From the NCBI GenBank assembly GCA_934457095.1, contig CAKSHJ010000001.1, positions 310,001-374,000 on the forward strand: a DNA stretch of 64,000 nt. Direction: 5' to 3'. Under the pieces are notes generated by a model, which was given only the letters and a program-made list of their open reading frames with translations, ran no database searches and was not told the DNA's origin. The translations under genes were made by a program, and so were the position numbers. The DNA is from an uncultured Eubacteriales bacterium. Lineage in GTDB: Bacteria; Bacillota; Clostridia; Oscillospirales; Acutalibacteraceae. Shown piece after piece: positions 33,630 to 42,431 of this stretch (within the stretch, counting starts at the first letter, position 1; each line of letters opens with the position of its first letter).

Positions 33630-35275
33630 TCGGAAAGCGCTCCTTTACACAAAGAAATCACCTCGCTACACAGCACGGCATTTTCAAAATGCTCTCCGGC
33701 AATACGCCCAGCGGCAGTGGTATAAAAACGGTTACCGGCAAAAAAATCGTTGGGAGCTCCTGCCGAAAGTACTTCTCCGTCAAAAAACAAACCGCAGCGA
33801 TCCGAATATTCCGCAGCAAATTCAATATCGTGACTCACCAGCAAGACCGTCATGCCACTCTGCCGAAATCTCCGCAGCAATGCACCGAATTTCTGCTTGG
33901 AAAATGCGTCCATACCCTTGGTGGGCTCGTCCAGTAACAATAGTTTTGGCTCGGTGAGCAGCAATTTCACCAAGGCGCATTTTTGCATTTGACCGCCACT
34001 TAAATCATATGGATGTCGGTGTAGTAAGGGCGTAATGTCAAATTCCTGTGCCAGTCGCGCTATGCGGGGCACTTGCTCTGCCTTTGGCAAATTTTGCGCA
34101 GACAAAATTTCACAAAAATCAGCCTCTACGGTAGATTTCACAAACATTGTTTTCGGGTTTTGCGGCAGCATTGCCAATGTATTTCGGTAAAGACTGTTGC
34201 CTGTATAAGCGCTCATTTTTTTGCCGAAAATCCGACATTTTCCTTTATAGGGCCTGTCAAGACCCGCTAAAATATGCAATGTGGTTGTTTTGCCGCTGCC
34301 ATTTCCACCCAAAATGCTGAAAATTTCGCCCTCATACACTGATAGCGAAAGTCCGCGCAAAATATCGGGAGCGTCTTTTTCATAGCGAAACCAAATACCG
34401 TTAGCCTCTATTGCGGGGGTGTTTTTATTTTTTTGTTCCGAAACAGGAACACTGCCTGTTATTCCGGAAAAATATTCGTCTAAAAAATCTCTGCCCTCTC
34501 TCACCGTCAACGGACACTCACATGCAATCTGTAAACCGTTCCATATTCTTGCCGCGGCGGGTAAACCCGCAAACAGCGAATCACCTTTCATATGCACGCA
34601 AACTGCCTTCGGAGCATCATTGTAAAGCAACCGCCCCTGCTCCATAACCAATACTCGGTCGGCAATCGGAAAAATCTCCTCCAAGCGGTGCTCTGCCAGC
34701 AATACGGTCAGTCCCAACTCGCGGTTTAATTTTTGCAATGTTGCAATAAAATCTGCCGCTGCAATGGGATCCAGCTGTGCCGTAGGCTCGTCCAGCAATA
34801 GTAATCTCGGCTGCATCACCATTACCGCCGCCAAATTCAAAAGCTGTTTTTGCCCTCCCGACAATGCGTCCGTATTTTTGTGATACCAATCCTGTATTCC
34901 GAAATAGCCGGCCATTTCCGCGGTACGCCGACGAATTACTTCTCTTGATAACCCCATATTTTCAAGGCCGAAGGCAAGCTCATGCCATACCTTATCGGTT
35001 ACAATTTGCTCATCGGGGTTCTGCCCCACAAAACCGATTTCTGCAACATTTGCCTCCGAAACAGACCGTTCCCGATAAAGCAACTCGCCACTTTTTTCTC
35101 CGTAAGGTGCAATTTGACTTTTTAATAAACGCAGTAAGGTCGTTTTTCCGCAGCCAGAAGCGCCCATAAGCAAACAGAATTCTCCGCGATTGATCGAAAA
35201 AGAAACCTGTTCAACTGCAGGAACAGTTTGCTTTGGGTAGGTAAAATTTAAATTTTTGACCTGTAATAATTCCAT
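33626..35275 (-). CDS. ECF transporter ATPase, fused A1-A2
   Basis: The 549-residue protein has two ABC ATPase domains. The first spans about 1-230 (Walker A GASGCGKTT, signature LSGGQKQ, LLLLDEPTAQLD) and the second about 290-530 (GGNGSGKTT, LSGGQMQ, LLLLDEPTKGMD). Separate EcfA1 and EcfA2 are the common form, and here they are fused. ATG 35275 is chosen because GGAGG precedes it at 8 bp and the domain starts there. The longer upstream frame lies inside ecfT. It overlaps ecfT by 28 bp. Confidence 0.93.
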   Translation of the reverse strand: MELLQVKNLNFTYPKQTVPAVEQVSFSINRGEFCLLMGASGCGKTTLLRLLKSQIAPYGEKSGELLYRERSVSEANVAEIGFVGQNPDEQIVTDKVWHELAFGLENMGLSREVIRRRTAEMAGYFGIQDWYHKNTDALSGGQKQLLNLAAVMVMQPRLLLLDEPTAQLDPIAAADFIATLQKLNRELGLTVLLAEHRLEEIFPIADRVLVMEQGRLLYNDAPKAVCVHMKGDSLFAGLPAAARIWNGLQIACECPLTVREGRDFLDEYFSGITGSVPVSEQKNKNTPAIEANGIWFRYEKDAPDILRGLSLSVYEGEIFSILGGNGSGKTTTLHILAGLDRPYKGKCRIFGKKMSAYTGNSLYRNTLAMLPQNPKTMFVKSTVEADFCEILSAQNLPKAEQVPRIARLAQEFDITPLLHRHPYDLSGGQMQKCALVKLLLTEPKLLLLDEPTKGMDAFSKQKFGALLRRFRQSGMTVLLVSHDIEFAAEYSDRCGLFFDGEVLSAGAPNDFFAGNRFYTTAAGRIAGEHFENAVLCSEVISLCKGALSE

Positions 35276-36129
35276 AAAAGCAGCTCCTCCGTTTCCAAAA
35301 TAAAGGGCAGTAACGCAAGCACGGCAAATGCAACATAACAAATCATCGCAAGGGGCGAAGTGTTCAGCTGGGTGATGCGGGGGTAATAGAAAAAGTCCAG
35401 TCGGTGCAAAATGCCGCCAAATGCAATTATGGTGCACACCGCTATACAAATACCCAACAAAGCAGCATCTGTTCTTCCAAAACGAAAATAATGATATTGC
35501 GTACGCCTACCATTACCATAACCACGGGCACGCATTGCCTTGCCGGTTTCCACCGCATGCTCCAACGACCACCCTACCAGTGCCAAAAATACTCGCAGAG
35601 TCGCTCGCACGCGGTCGGTATAGCTGCGACTGCTATATAATCCCATAGCCTTTTGTGACCGGCGCATTTGCCGTGCCTGCCGTTTGAGCATCGGAATATA
35701 TCGCAGCGCCATGGAGAGCACCAGAGAAAGTTGCGGTATGATACTGCCGAACAAATATAAAAATTTGTCTGTCGTCATTACATAGCTGTACGCCTTGCAC
35801 CAAAGTAAAACTGCAATCAGCATCAGCCCCATACCGATGCCGTATAAAATCGCCTCTAGCGTCACGGCATTGCCGTTCATGAAAAACAGCGGCGTTACGC
35901 CGTTGTGCGAGAACAGTGGATTCGTAACGGCAATCAAAATAAATAGTGGGAGATAAAACCGTAAATCGGCATATTTTTCTTTGGCATTGGTCAGCGGAAC
36001 GCAAAACAGTATGCCACCCAGCAGCGCAATGCTAGAGAATACAGGATTTGCCAAAAACATGGCAATGGCAAGCACGCAAAGAAAATATACCAACGCTGTA
36101 AAAGGGTGTACCTTGGAAAACGCTCTCAT
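35248..36129 (-). CDS. ECF transporter transmembrane (T) component, CbiQ-like
   Basis: The 293-residue membrane protein has the EcfT coupling motif MRARGYGNGRRT in the cytoplasmic loop that contacts the ATPases. It joins the S component to the A1-A2 fusion. Its ATG overlaps the stop of the DUF4430 gene by 4 bp, and its 3' end overlaps the ATPase gene by 28 bp, so the operon is tightly coupled. Confidence 0.92.
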   Translation of the reverse strand: MRAFSKVHPFTALVYFLCVLAIAMFLANPVFSSIALLGGILFCVPLTNAKEKYADLRFYLPLFILIAVTNPLFSHNGVTPLFFMNGNAVTLEAILYGIGMGLMLIAVLLWCKAYSYVMTTDKFLYLFGSIIPQLSLVLSMALRYIPMLKRQARQMRRSQKAMGLYSSRSYTDRVRATLRVFLALVGWSLEHAVETGKAMRARGYGNGRRTQYHYFRFGRTDAALLGICIAVCTIIAFGGILHRLDFFYYPRITQLNTSPLAMICYVAFAVLALLPFILETEELLLWNYYRSKI

Positions 36130-36686
36130 GCCGCCTCACCCCCCGCATTGTTCAGGCCGTAACCCGAATCGCTGCCTAAATCACAGGTATACAGCCATTC
36201 TATCACATCGCCGTCTTTTGGGCGGTAGCGAGAACAGCCGTAATTGGGAAATTCCCCGTTGACCCGGTATACCCAACCCGAGGTCGGTCCGCAGGAAAAT
36301 TCATAAAGATAATGAATACCCTTTACATATACGCTGCCAAATATATTTTTGTCCGCCCCCTGATATTCAAATTGAATTTGGTTGTACCGCACCGCCCTGT
36401 CAAGCAAGTCATACACCGTATCTCCCGAACGCAACACATACTGCGTTTTTGCCAAAATCACGCCGTCCTGCGGCACAAACTCCGCAGAGCGCAGTGCAGA
36501 ATCCAGCTTATCGTAATGGTCTAAAACGGCGCTGCAATCAATCGAAATCGTAACCGTTTCCGAGGTCTCGGTAATATCGTCAATATGCGTTAAATAGTAC
36601 TCGTCCACCGTTTGGAAATTCGTGCCCATAATCAACCCAGCCACCAACAATACCGCCGCAAACACAATCAAAATGTCCTTTTTCAC
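36126..36686 (-). CDS. DUF4430 membrane-anchored protein, ECF operon
   Basis: The 186-residue protein has a short cytoplasmic start, one hydrophobic anchor (about 5-22) and an extracellular DUF4430-like domain with VYDLLDRAVRYN, YLYEFSCGPTSGWVYRVNGE and GDVIEWLYT. DUF4430 is related to the beta domain of transcobalamin-type corrinoid binders, so it may hand B12-like ligands to the S component (inference). There is no lipobox. The start is taken as GTG 36686 with GGGGG 7 bp upstream. The more upstream TTG frame runs through the terminator hairpin and is unlikely. Confidence 0.78.
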   Translation of the reverse strand: MKKDILIVFAAVLLVAGLIMGTNFQTVDEYYLTHIDDITETSETVTISIDCSAVLDHYDKLDSALRSAEFVPQDGVILAKTQYVLRSGDTVYDLLDRAVRYNQIQFEYQGADKNIFGSVYVKGIHYLYEFSCGPTSGWVYRVNGEFPNYGCSRYRPKDGDVIEWLYTCDLGSDSGYGLNNAGGEAA

Positions 36687-36715
36687 CGCTATTCCCCCTT
36701 CCCACTTTTTAATAG

Positions 36716-36807
36716 CAAAAAACTCCGCCTGCTTTTCCAAACAGGCAGAGTGCAATGAATTCCGGCCTTCGGCTTATATTTTTCGGCATAAAAACACGCC
36801 GTTTTAC
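36716..36807 (-). promoter_or_regulatory. Attenuator-type leader of the ECF operon
   Basis: A strong intrinsic terminator (CTCTGCCTG/CAGGCGGAG with T's, 36716-36750) lies between promoter and first gene. The about 55-nt transcribed segment before it forms CGGC/GCCG (36784-36801) and a tiny GCC-GAA-GGC hairpin. It is far too short for a cobalamin riboswitch and shows no B12 box, so the signal is unknown. Confidence 0.55.
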
Positions 36808-36813
36808 TGTAAT

Positions 36814-36842
36814 ATTATATCATAATTTCACATGAAAGTCAA
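36814..36842 (-). promoter_or_regulatory. Promoter of the ECF operon
   Basis: Minus-strand TTGACT (36837-36842) and TATAAT (36814-36819) are separated by 17 bp. Confidence 0.8.
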
Positions 36843-36890
36843 TGAAATCCCGGCATTTACACATGTTTTCAGGGTGGGCAATCCCCTTGG

Positions 36891-36920
36891 TTGACAAACA
36901 GATAAGAAGTATTGTAATAT
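36891..36920 (+). promoter_or_regulatory. Promoter of the zur-znu operon
   Basis: Consensus TTGACA (36891-36896) is followed by TAATAT at 36915-36920 (18 bp). It is divergent from the ECF promoter. Confidence 0.7.
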
Positions 36921-36927
36921 AAATATT

Positions 36928-36944
36928 AAATTGATAATCAATTT
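36928..36944 (+). promoter_or_regulatory. Fur/Zur-family operator
   Basis: This is a perfect 8-1-8 palindrome, AAATTGAT-A-ATCAATTT, located at about the transcription start, between the -10 and the ribosome binding site of the Fur-family gene. Its layout resembles the 7-1-7 boxes of Fur, Zur and PerR. Confidence 0.75.
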
Positions 36945-36963
36945 CAAATTGGAGGCATATGCA

Positions 36964-37386
36964 ATGGAGCAGCCACACGGTTACAAAACCAAACAACGCG
37001 ATTTTATTTTGCAATTTTTAATGCAAAATCAGAACCGCCACCTGACTGTGGACGAGGTTGTAGACCATCTCAAGCAGTCGGGCAATCCCGTCGGCAAGGC
37101 TACGGTCTACCGCTATATGGACAAACTGGTCAATCAGGGGCAGGTACGCAAATTTTTGCTCGAGGATACCGGCGCCTGCTACCAATATACCGCAAATAAG
37201 GAAGCTTGCGCCGCACATTTTCATTTAAAATGTACAGTATGCAAAAAGCTGATTCATTTAAACTGCGAGTTCATGAGCGGTATGGAGCAGCATATTTTCA
37301 AAAAACATCAATTTCAAATAGACGAATGCCGCACAGTACTTTACGGCAAGTGTAGCTGTTGTATTGCACAAACCCATAAAACCTAA
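36964..37386 (+). CDS. Fur-family metalloregulator, probably Zur
   Basis: The 140-residue protein has an N-terminal winged helix (about 1-80, with VGKATVYRYMDKLVNQGQV) and a dimerisation/metal domain with HFHLKCTVCKKL and a C-terminal CSCC. The CxxC pairs form the structural zinc site. Position directly upstream of znuACB and behind a palindromic operator argues for zinc-responsive autorepression. A manganese or iron role cannot be excluded by sequence. ATG 36964 is set by GGAGG at 8 bp, and the longer frame would run through the operator. Confidence 0.9.
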   Translation: MEQPHGYKTKQRDFILQFLMQNQNRHLTVDEVVDHLKQSGNPVGKATVYRYMDKLVNQGQVRKFLLEDTGACYQYTANKEACAAHFHLKCTVCKKLIHLNCEFMSGMEQHIFKKHQFQIDECRTVLYGKCSCCIAQTHKT

Positions 37387-37396
37387 GGAGAACACT

Positions 37397-38347
37397 ATGA
37401 AAAAATTACTTGCATTTTGCACCGCCGTTGCATTGACCGTGGTGATACTCGCCGGTTGCGGCACGCAAAACACTACAACCAATAATGGTAAAATTACAGT
37501 GGTGACCACGCTGTTTCCACAATATGATTTTGTCCGGCAAATTGCCGGAGACTATGCAAATATCGAATTACTGCTGCCGCCCGGCGTGGAAAGCCATACC
37601 TTTGACCCCTCTCCAGCCGATGTCATGCGCATGCATAAGGCAGATGTATTTTTATATACGGGCTTGAGCATGGAAGCATGGGCGGAAAAACTGATTGCAG
37701 ACCTGCCGTCCTCGGTGCATGTTCTGAATACCTCTCAGGGAATTACCTTGCTGAAAAACCCCGGCGGTGCGCATAACCACGACCACGATGACCATACTCA
37801 TACCACGGACGATGCCTCTGAATATGACCCGCATATCTGGACCAGCCCGGTCAATGCGAAAATCATGGTAAGCAATATTTTAGAAACGCTGTGTACGGCG
37901 GACCCCGCCAATGAGCAGGCGTACCGGGCAAATGCCCAGCGCTACTTACAGCAGCTGACCAATTTGGACAGTGAGATTCGTGCGGTAGTGGCAAATGGCA
38001 AGCGCCGGGAGTTGATTTTCGGCAGCCGCTTTGCGCTATTTTATTTTACCCATGAGTACGACCTTTCGTATCGGTCGGCATTCGACTCCTGCTCAGCCGA
38101 TGCCGAACCAAGCGCCAAAACGGTAGCTACTCTGATTGACACTGTTAAGGAAGAGCAGATTCCGGTAATTTATTTTGAAGAATTGACAGACCCGAAAATT
38201 GCTCGTTCTGTCAGCGAGGAAACCGGGGCACAAATGCTGCTGTTTCACTCCTGCCATAATCTCTCCAAAGAGGACTTTGAAAACGGAGCAACTTATCTGT
38301 CGCTTATGCGGCAAAATGTGAAAAATTTGGAAAAAGGATTGGAATAA
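37397..38347 (+). CDS. znuA: Zinc-type metal ABC transporter, solute-binding lipoprotein
   Basis: The 316-residue cluster A-I binding protein has a lipoprotein signal (lipobox LAGC at about residues 17-20). Visible ligand regions are GVESHTFDPSPADV, the EYDPHIWTSP histidine and the C-terminal FEELTDPKIA. A His/Asp-rich loop (HNHDHDDHTH) between them is typical of zinc-binding ZnuA/AdcA and less so of manganese MntA. The start follows AAGGAG. It begins 10 bp after the regulator stop, so it is in the same operon. Confidence 0.9.
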   Translation: MKKLLAFCTAVALTVVILAGCGTQNTTTNNGKITVVTTLFPQYDFVRQIAGDYANIELLLPPGVESHTFDPSPADVMRMHKADVFLYTGLSMEAWAEKLIADLPSSVHVLNTSQGITLLKNPGGAHNHDHDDHTHTTDDASEYDPHIWTSPVNAKIMVSNILETLCTADPANEQAYRANAQRYLQQLTNLDSEIRAVVANGKRRELIFGSRFALFYFTHEYDLSYRSAFDSCSADAEPSAKTVATLIDTVKEEQIPVIYFEELTDPKIARSVSEETGAQMLLFHSCHNLSKEDFENGATYLSLMRQNVKNLEKGLE

Positions 38348-38351
38348 ACTC

Positions 38352-39050
38352 ATGATTTTATCCTGTCATGACCTGACCGCTGGCTATGATGCAAATATTG
38401 CTTTGGAACATGTTTCATTTCAGGCAGAACCCGGCGATTATATTTGCGTTGTAGGCGAAAACGGTTCAGGGAAAAGCACGCTGCTTAAAAGCATATTGGG
38501 ATTGATCCCGCTCAAAAACGGTACGGTTTCCTTTGGGCCGCAGGTACAGCATAAGCGTATCGGTTATTTACCCCAGAAAATTGCCGTACAAAAGGATTTT
38601 CCGGCCTCGGTGTATGAAGTCGTACTCTCTGGGTGTTTGAATCGCCGTGGACTTCGACCGTTTTACAACAAGACCGACAAGATGCTTGCCAGCGAAAATA
38701 TGGAACGCCTTGGCATAAACAACCTAAGAAAGCGTTCTTTCGGAACGCTTTCGGGCGGACAGCAGCAACGCGCGCTGTTGGCGCGTGCGCTTTGCGCTAC
38801 CGACAAACTCCTGTTATTGGACGAACCCGTAACCGGGCTGGACCCGCTTGTAACCGAGAATTTATATCAACTGATTGCAAATCTCAACCGCGAGCTTGGT
38901 CTTACAGTGCTTATGGTATCGCATGACATAGCCTCTGCCGTGCGGTACGGCAATAAAATACTGCATTTAAAGCAGTCAGCGCTGTTTTTCGGCAATACCC
39001 AGGACTACCTAAATACTGACCTCTGCAAGCAATTTTTAAAATGCTTGTAA
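38352..39050 (+). CDS. znuC: Zinc-type metal ABC transporter, ATPase
   Basis: The 232-residue ABC ATPase has Walker A GENGSGKST, signature LSGGQQQRALLARAL, Walker B LLLLDEPVTGLD and the switch His in MVSHD. It energises import of the metal delivered by the preceding lipoprotein. Only 4 bp separate it from znuA. Confidence 0.92.
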   Translation: MILSCHDLTAGYDANIALEHVSFQAEPGDYICVVGENGSGKSTLLKSILGLIPLKNGTVSFGPQVQHKRIGYLPQKIAVQKDFPASVYEVVLSGCLNRRGLRPFYNKTDKMLASENMERLGINNLRKRSFGTLSGGQQQRALLARALCATDKLLLLDEPVTGLDPLVTENLYQLIANLNRELGLTVLMVSHDIASAVRYGNKILHLKQSALFFGNTQDYLNTDLCKQFLKCL

Positions 39051-39074
39051 AATAATAAAGAAAGGCATGCTATT

Positions 39075-39899
39075 ATGCTCGAACTGCTACAAGATTTATT
39101 TTCCTATGCTTTTATTCTGCGTGCGCTGATCGTCGGCACATTAGTCTCGCTTTGCGCCGCGCTTTTGGGAGTGAGTTTGGTATTGAAACGCTACTCCATG
39201 ATAGGCGACGGACTCTCCCATGTTGGGTTTGGCGCGCTGGCCGTTGCCATGGCGCTGCATTGGGCGCCTTTACCCGTTGCGATTCCGGTTGTGGTGGCGG
39301 CGGCATTTTTCCTGTTGCGCCTAAGCGAAAACAGTAAAATCAAAGGCGATTCCGCCATTGCGCTGATTGCCAGTAGTGCGCTGGCCGTGGGCGTTACGGT
39401 AATTTCGCTGTCAAGTGGTCAAAACATCGACATTTACAGCTATTTGTTCGGCAGCATTTTGGCTATGCAGGAAAGCGATGTCTATTTGAGCATCGGACTT
39501 TCGGCGGTGGTGCTGATTTTATTTGTTTTATGCTACAACAAAATTTTTGCCGTTACTTTTGACGAAACCTTTGCAAAAGCAAGCGGCTGCAAAGCCGGTC
39601 TTTACAATATGTTAATTGCACTGCTCACGGCGCTGACGATTGTGGTGGGTATGCGCATTATGGGCACCATGTTGATTTCCAGCTTAATTATTTTTCCGGC
39701 GCTTTCCGCCATGCGCATTTTCAGTCGTTTTTTTTCGGTCGTCGTTGCCGCCGCCGTTACTTCCGTCGTTTGTTTTTTCGTAGGTTTGGTGGTGTCTTAT
39801 GCCTTCTCCACTCCCACGGGCGCAAGCATTGTTTTGGCAAATTTAATTGCGTTTTTGCTATGTATGTCCATAGGCGCTATTTTCAAAAAATCGACTTAA
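39075..39899 (+). CDS. znuB: Zinc-type metal ABC transporter, permease
   Basis: The 274-residue ABC-3 family permease has about eight to nine membrane segments. Conserved blocks include RYSMIGDGLSHVGFGALAV and GMRIMGTMLISSLIIFPA. It is the last gene of the Fur-family regulator-znuACB operon. I see no clear terminator in the 140 bp that follow. Confidence 0.92.
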   Translation: MLELLQDLFSYAFILRALIVGTLVSLCAALLGVSLVLKRYSMIGDGLSHVGFGALAVAMALHWAPLPVAIPVVVAAAFFLLRLSENSKIKGDSAIALIASSALAVGVTVISLSSGQNIDIYSYLFGSILAMQESDVYLSIGLSAVVLILFVLCYNKIFAVTFDETFAKASGCKAGLYNMLIALLTALTIVVGMRIMGTMLISSLIIFPALSAMRIFSRFFSVVVAAAVTSVVCFFVGLVVSYAFSTPTGASIVLANLIAFLLCMSIGAIFKKST

Positions 39900-39972
39900 C
39901 ATGCAAAAATCATCCGGCTGTATCATTTCTCTTACATTTCTATAACAAATTGTGACAATATGCGTAAACGTC

Positions 39973-40001
39973 TTGCAAAGTGCATATAGATTACCTATAA
40001 T
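39973..40001 (+). promoter_or_regulatory. Promoter of the SGNH hydrolase gene
   Basis: TTGCAA and TATAAT are separated by 17 bp. The -10 overlaps an in-frame ATG, which rules that ATG out as the start. Confidence 0.75.
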
Positions 40002-40038
40002 GAAAATAGCATATTATACTGCACCGGAGGGATTCCAA

Positions 40039-40863
40039 TTGAATTGCACACAACCCAACAAAAGTCCTCGCACCTTAGCGCTTATGCTGGTCGGAGCAAC
40101 CGTTATGTTCGTTGTTGTCATTACGGCAATATTCGCCTGCGTATTTTCTGACCAAAACAACAATACGCCCACCGTAGCGGCGCAGGAAACTCCGGCAGTT
40201 CTGCCCGAGGCACTGCCGCAGGAAACCGAAGAAAACAGCGTGGAGATTCTTGCCGAAACCCCGGAGGCAGACGATGATTATTTTTCCGAAACACTGTTCA
40301 TCGGCAATTCTATTACCGGCGGTTTTAAAGCCTTTTCCGGGCTGAATACCCCCACCTATTACGAGGGGCGCGGAATGACCGTAGAGAGTATTTACCGCAT
40401 GAAGGTGGTCAATGCAGACAATTCGCCCAACGATGACCGCACCGGCGACAAAACCATTTTAGAAGCCTTGCGGGATAAACAATACAATCAAATTTATTTG
40501 CTTATGGGTACAAATGAACTGGGCTGGGTCTACCCTGAAAAATTCATCGAGCAATATGCTCAACTCATTGACGATATTCAAGCATTGCAGCCAAACGCCA
40601 AACTTTGTGTGCAGTCTGTTTTACCGGTTTCCGAAAGCCGCTCGCAAACTGACGATATTTACAATAATGAAAAAATAGAAAATCTTAACCGTATGATTAC
40701 CGACCTTGCAGCACAAAAAAAGATACCCTACTTAAATGCTGCCGAGGCCTTTCAAAATGAAAACGGCGCGCTACCCGAAGACGAAACGCCCGATGGAATC
40801 CATTTGGGCGCGCAGGCCTGCAAAAGGTGGCGCATGTACATAAAAACGCATATCATACCCTAA
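40039..40863 (+). CDS. Membrane-anchored SGNH/GDSL-type hydrolase
   Basis: The 274-residue protein has one N-terminal membrane helix (about 15-38), an extracellular Pro/Glu-rich stalk and an SGNH-type domain. Block I reads LFIGNSITGGF (nucleophile serine, with Asn replacing the usual Asp of GDS), block III LLMGTNELGW, and block V DGIHLGAQA with the Asp-His pair. It should be an extracytoplasmic esterase or deacetylase of cell-surface glycans or lipids. TTG 40039 is the start, because GGAGGG lies 7 bp upstream and the ATG further up lies in the promoter. The following terminator is strong. Confidence 0.82.
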   Translation: MNCTQPNKSPRTLALMLVGATVMFVVVITAIFACVFSDQNNNTPTVAAQETPAVLPEALPQETEENSVEILAETPEADDDYFSETLFIGNSITGGFKAFSGLNTPTYYEGRGMTVESIYRMKVVNADNSPNDDRTGDKTILEALRDKQYNQIYLLMGTNELGWVYPEKFIEQYAQLIDDIQALQPNAKLCVQSVLPVSESRSQTDDIYNNEKIENLNRMITDLAAQKKIPYLNAAEAFQNENGALPEDETPDGIHLGAQACKRWRMYIKTHIIP

Positions 40864-40899
40864 AAGAACCCTGCTTCCGTTAGAAAAGCAGGGTTCTTT
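40863..40899. terminator. Bidirectional terminator between SGNH hydrolase and trxB
   Basis: A perfect 14-bp stem AAAGAACCCTGCTT/AAGCAGGGTTCTTT with a 9-nt loop. Confidence 0.9.
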
Positions 40900-40901
40900 A
40901 T

Positions 40902-41840
40902 TTATTGTTCGGGTGTTTGCAACTGAATATATTCCTCCGCCATATATGCTGCCACTGCGCCGTCTGCAACGGCAGTCACCACCTGCCGCAACGGCTTTGT
41001 GCGAATATCTCCCGCGGCAAATACGCCCAACTCCGAGGTTTTGGTGCTCTCATCGGAAATAATATAGCCATTGCCGTCCAATTCAATTTGCCCTTCAAAC
41101 AGCGCCGTATTAGGCACATTACCAATTGCCACGAACACCCCTTGGCATTCTACGGTTTGCGTTTCTCCGGTATTTCTATTCTTCACCCTTACGCCGGTTA
41201 CCACGCCGTCGTGCAAAATTTCCTCCACCGTGCTGTTCCATACAAAGGTCACATTCTCTGCCTGCCTGAGCACCTCGTAATACACCGCCGCAGCCCTCAG
41301 ACTGTCTCTTCTGTGTATCACATACACCTGTTTGCATAGTTTAGACAAAAACACAGCGTCTGCCGCAGCAGTATCTCCCCCACCGATGACCACAACGGTT
41401 TTATCTTTAAAAAATGCGCCGTCGCAGGTTGCACAGTACGAAACGCCCTTGCCACGCAATTCGCGCTCATTTTGCAAACCCAATTCTCTCGGAGAGGCTC
41501 CTGCTGCAAGAATCACCGATTTGGCACGGTATGTAGTGCCGTCAGCGGTGATAATTTCCTTTTGCGCACCCTTTAAGGTAACCGAAATCACCTCCTGCAT
41601 GTTATGCGCAATTTGAAAACGTTCCGCCTGTTTTTGCATGTCCATGGCAAGTGTAAAGCCATCCACTCCCTGCGGAAACCCCGGATAATTGTCAATATGC
41701 GCCGTGGTTGCCATTTGCCCGCCCGGCATATATTTTTCCAAAAGCAGCGTGTTCATTGCCGCGCGACCGCAATATAGCGCCGCGGTATAACCGGCAGGTC
41801 CCCCGCCTATAATAATCACATCATATAAGGTATCAGCCAT
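40902..41840 (-). CDS. trxB: Thioredoxin reductase
   Basis: The 312-residue FAD/NADPH enzyme reduces thioredoxin. The FAD site is IIIGGGPAGYTAALY, the redox pair CATCDG, the NADPH site VIGGGDTAAADA, and the C-terminal FAD contact GVFAAGDIRTKPLRQVVTA. ATG 41840 is taken as start after AAAGGA. A TTG-initiated extension of eight residues would include that site. It is monocistronic. No thioredoxin gene is adjacent. Confidence 0.95.
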   Translation of the reverse strand: MADTLYDVIIIGGGPAGYTAALYCGRAAMNTLLLEKYMPGGQMATTAHIDNYPGFPQGVDGFTLAMDMQKQAERFQIAHNMQEVISVTLKGAQKEIITADGTTYRAKSVILAAGASPRELGLQNERELRGKGVSYCATCDGAFFKDKTVVVIGGGDTAAADAVFLSKLCKQVYVIHRRDSLRAAAVYYEVLRQAENVTFVWNSTVEEILHDGVVTGVRVKNRNTGETQTVECQGVFVAIGNVPNTALFEGQIELDGNGYIISDESTKTSELGVFAAGDIRTKPLRQVVTAVADGAVAAYMAEEYIQLQTPEQ

Positions 41841-41978
41841 TTTATTTTCAGTCCTTTCTGCCAATTTGTTTTATTATACACGAAAATGATATAGAATAAA
41901 ACACAAAAGTAAAATCTATTCATTCTTACCATATTTTTATGACAGATTTAGGCATAATTTCAATAATTGAATTTTTGG

Positions 41979-42007
41979 TTGACTTCCCGGCGGCACAAAG
42001 GTAAAAT
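41979..42007 (+). promoter_or_regulatory. Promoter of the DUF1292 gene
   Basis: TTGACT and TAAAAT are separated by 17 bp, about 25 bp before the start codon. Confidence 0.7.
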
Positions 42008-42033
42008 AAAACCAAATAGTTAGGAGGAATACG

Positions 42034-42345
42034 ATGAGCAATACAAATAATGAAGAGTTTGAAGTAGATTTGATTACCTTGATAGATGACCAAGGCAAGG
42101 AGCATGAGTTTGAAATTTTAGATGTAATTGAAAATGAGGACGGCTGTTTTTACGCCTTGCTGCCCACCTTTGAAGACCCCGCCGGCTCGGTGGACGCCGA
42201 CGGTACCTATTACATTTTTGAGGTGGTTGAGGAGGACGGCGAGGAGCAGCTTGCCGAAGTGGAGGACGAGGAATTGCTGGATAAGCTTGCGGAAATTTTT
42301 GAAAGCCGCTTTGATGAGTTATACGAGATTGCCGACGACGAATAA
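42034..42345 (+). CDS. DUF1292 protein
   Basis: The 103-residue, very acidic protein has the DUF1292 core (EFEILDVIENEDGCFYALLP and TYYIFEVVEEDGEEQLAEV). Members in Firmicutes (YrzB) usually lie beside ruvX/yrrK, but here ruvX is 4 kb away in the pyr operon. Function is unknown. The start follows TAGGAGG. It has its own promoter. Confidence 0.9.
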   Translation: MSNTNNEEFEVDLITLIDDQGKEHEFEILDVIENEDGCFYALLPTFEDPAGSVDADGTYYIFEVVEEDGEEQLAEVEDEELLDKLAEIFESRFDELYEIADDE

Positions 42346-42431
42346 AAACCAATTTTTACCTGTCTCCTATTTTTTATTTTATAGAATTATAACACAACAC
42401 AGATATGGTATATTGGTCTTAATAAAATCAA

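Noticed and set aside
36756..36807. Cobalamin riboswitch for the ECF operon
   Set aside because: The transcribed leader before the terminator is about 55 nt and has no B12 box. Cobalamin aptamers are near 200 nt.
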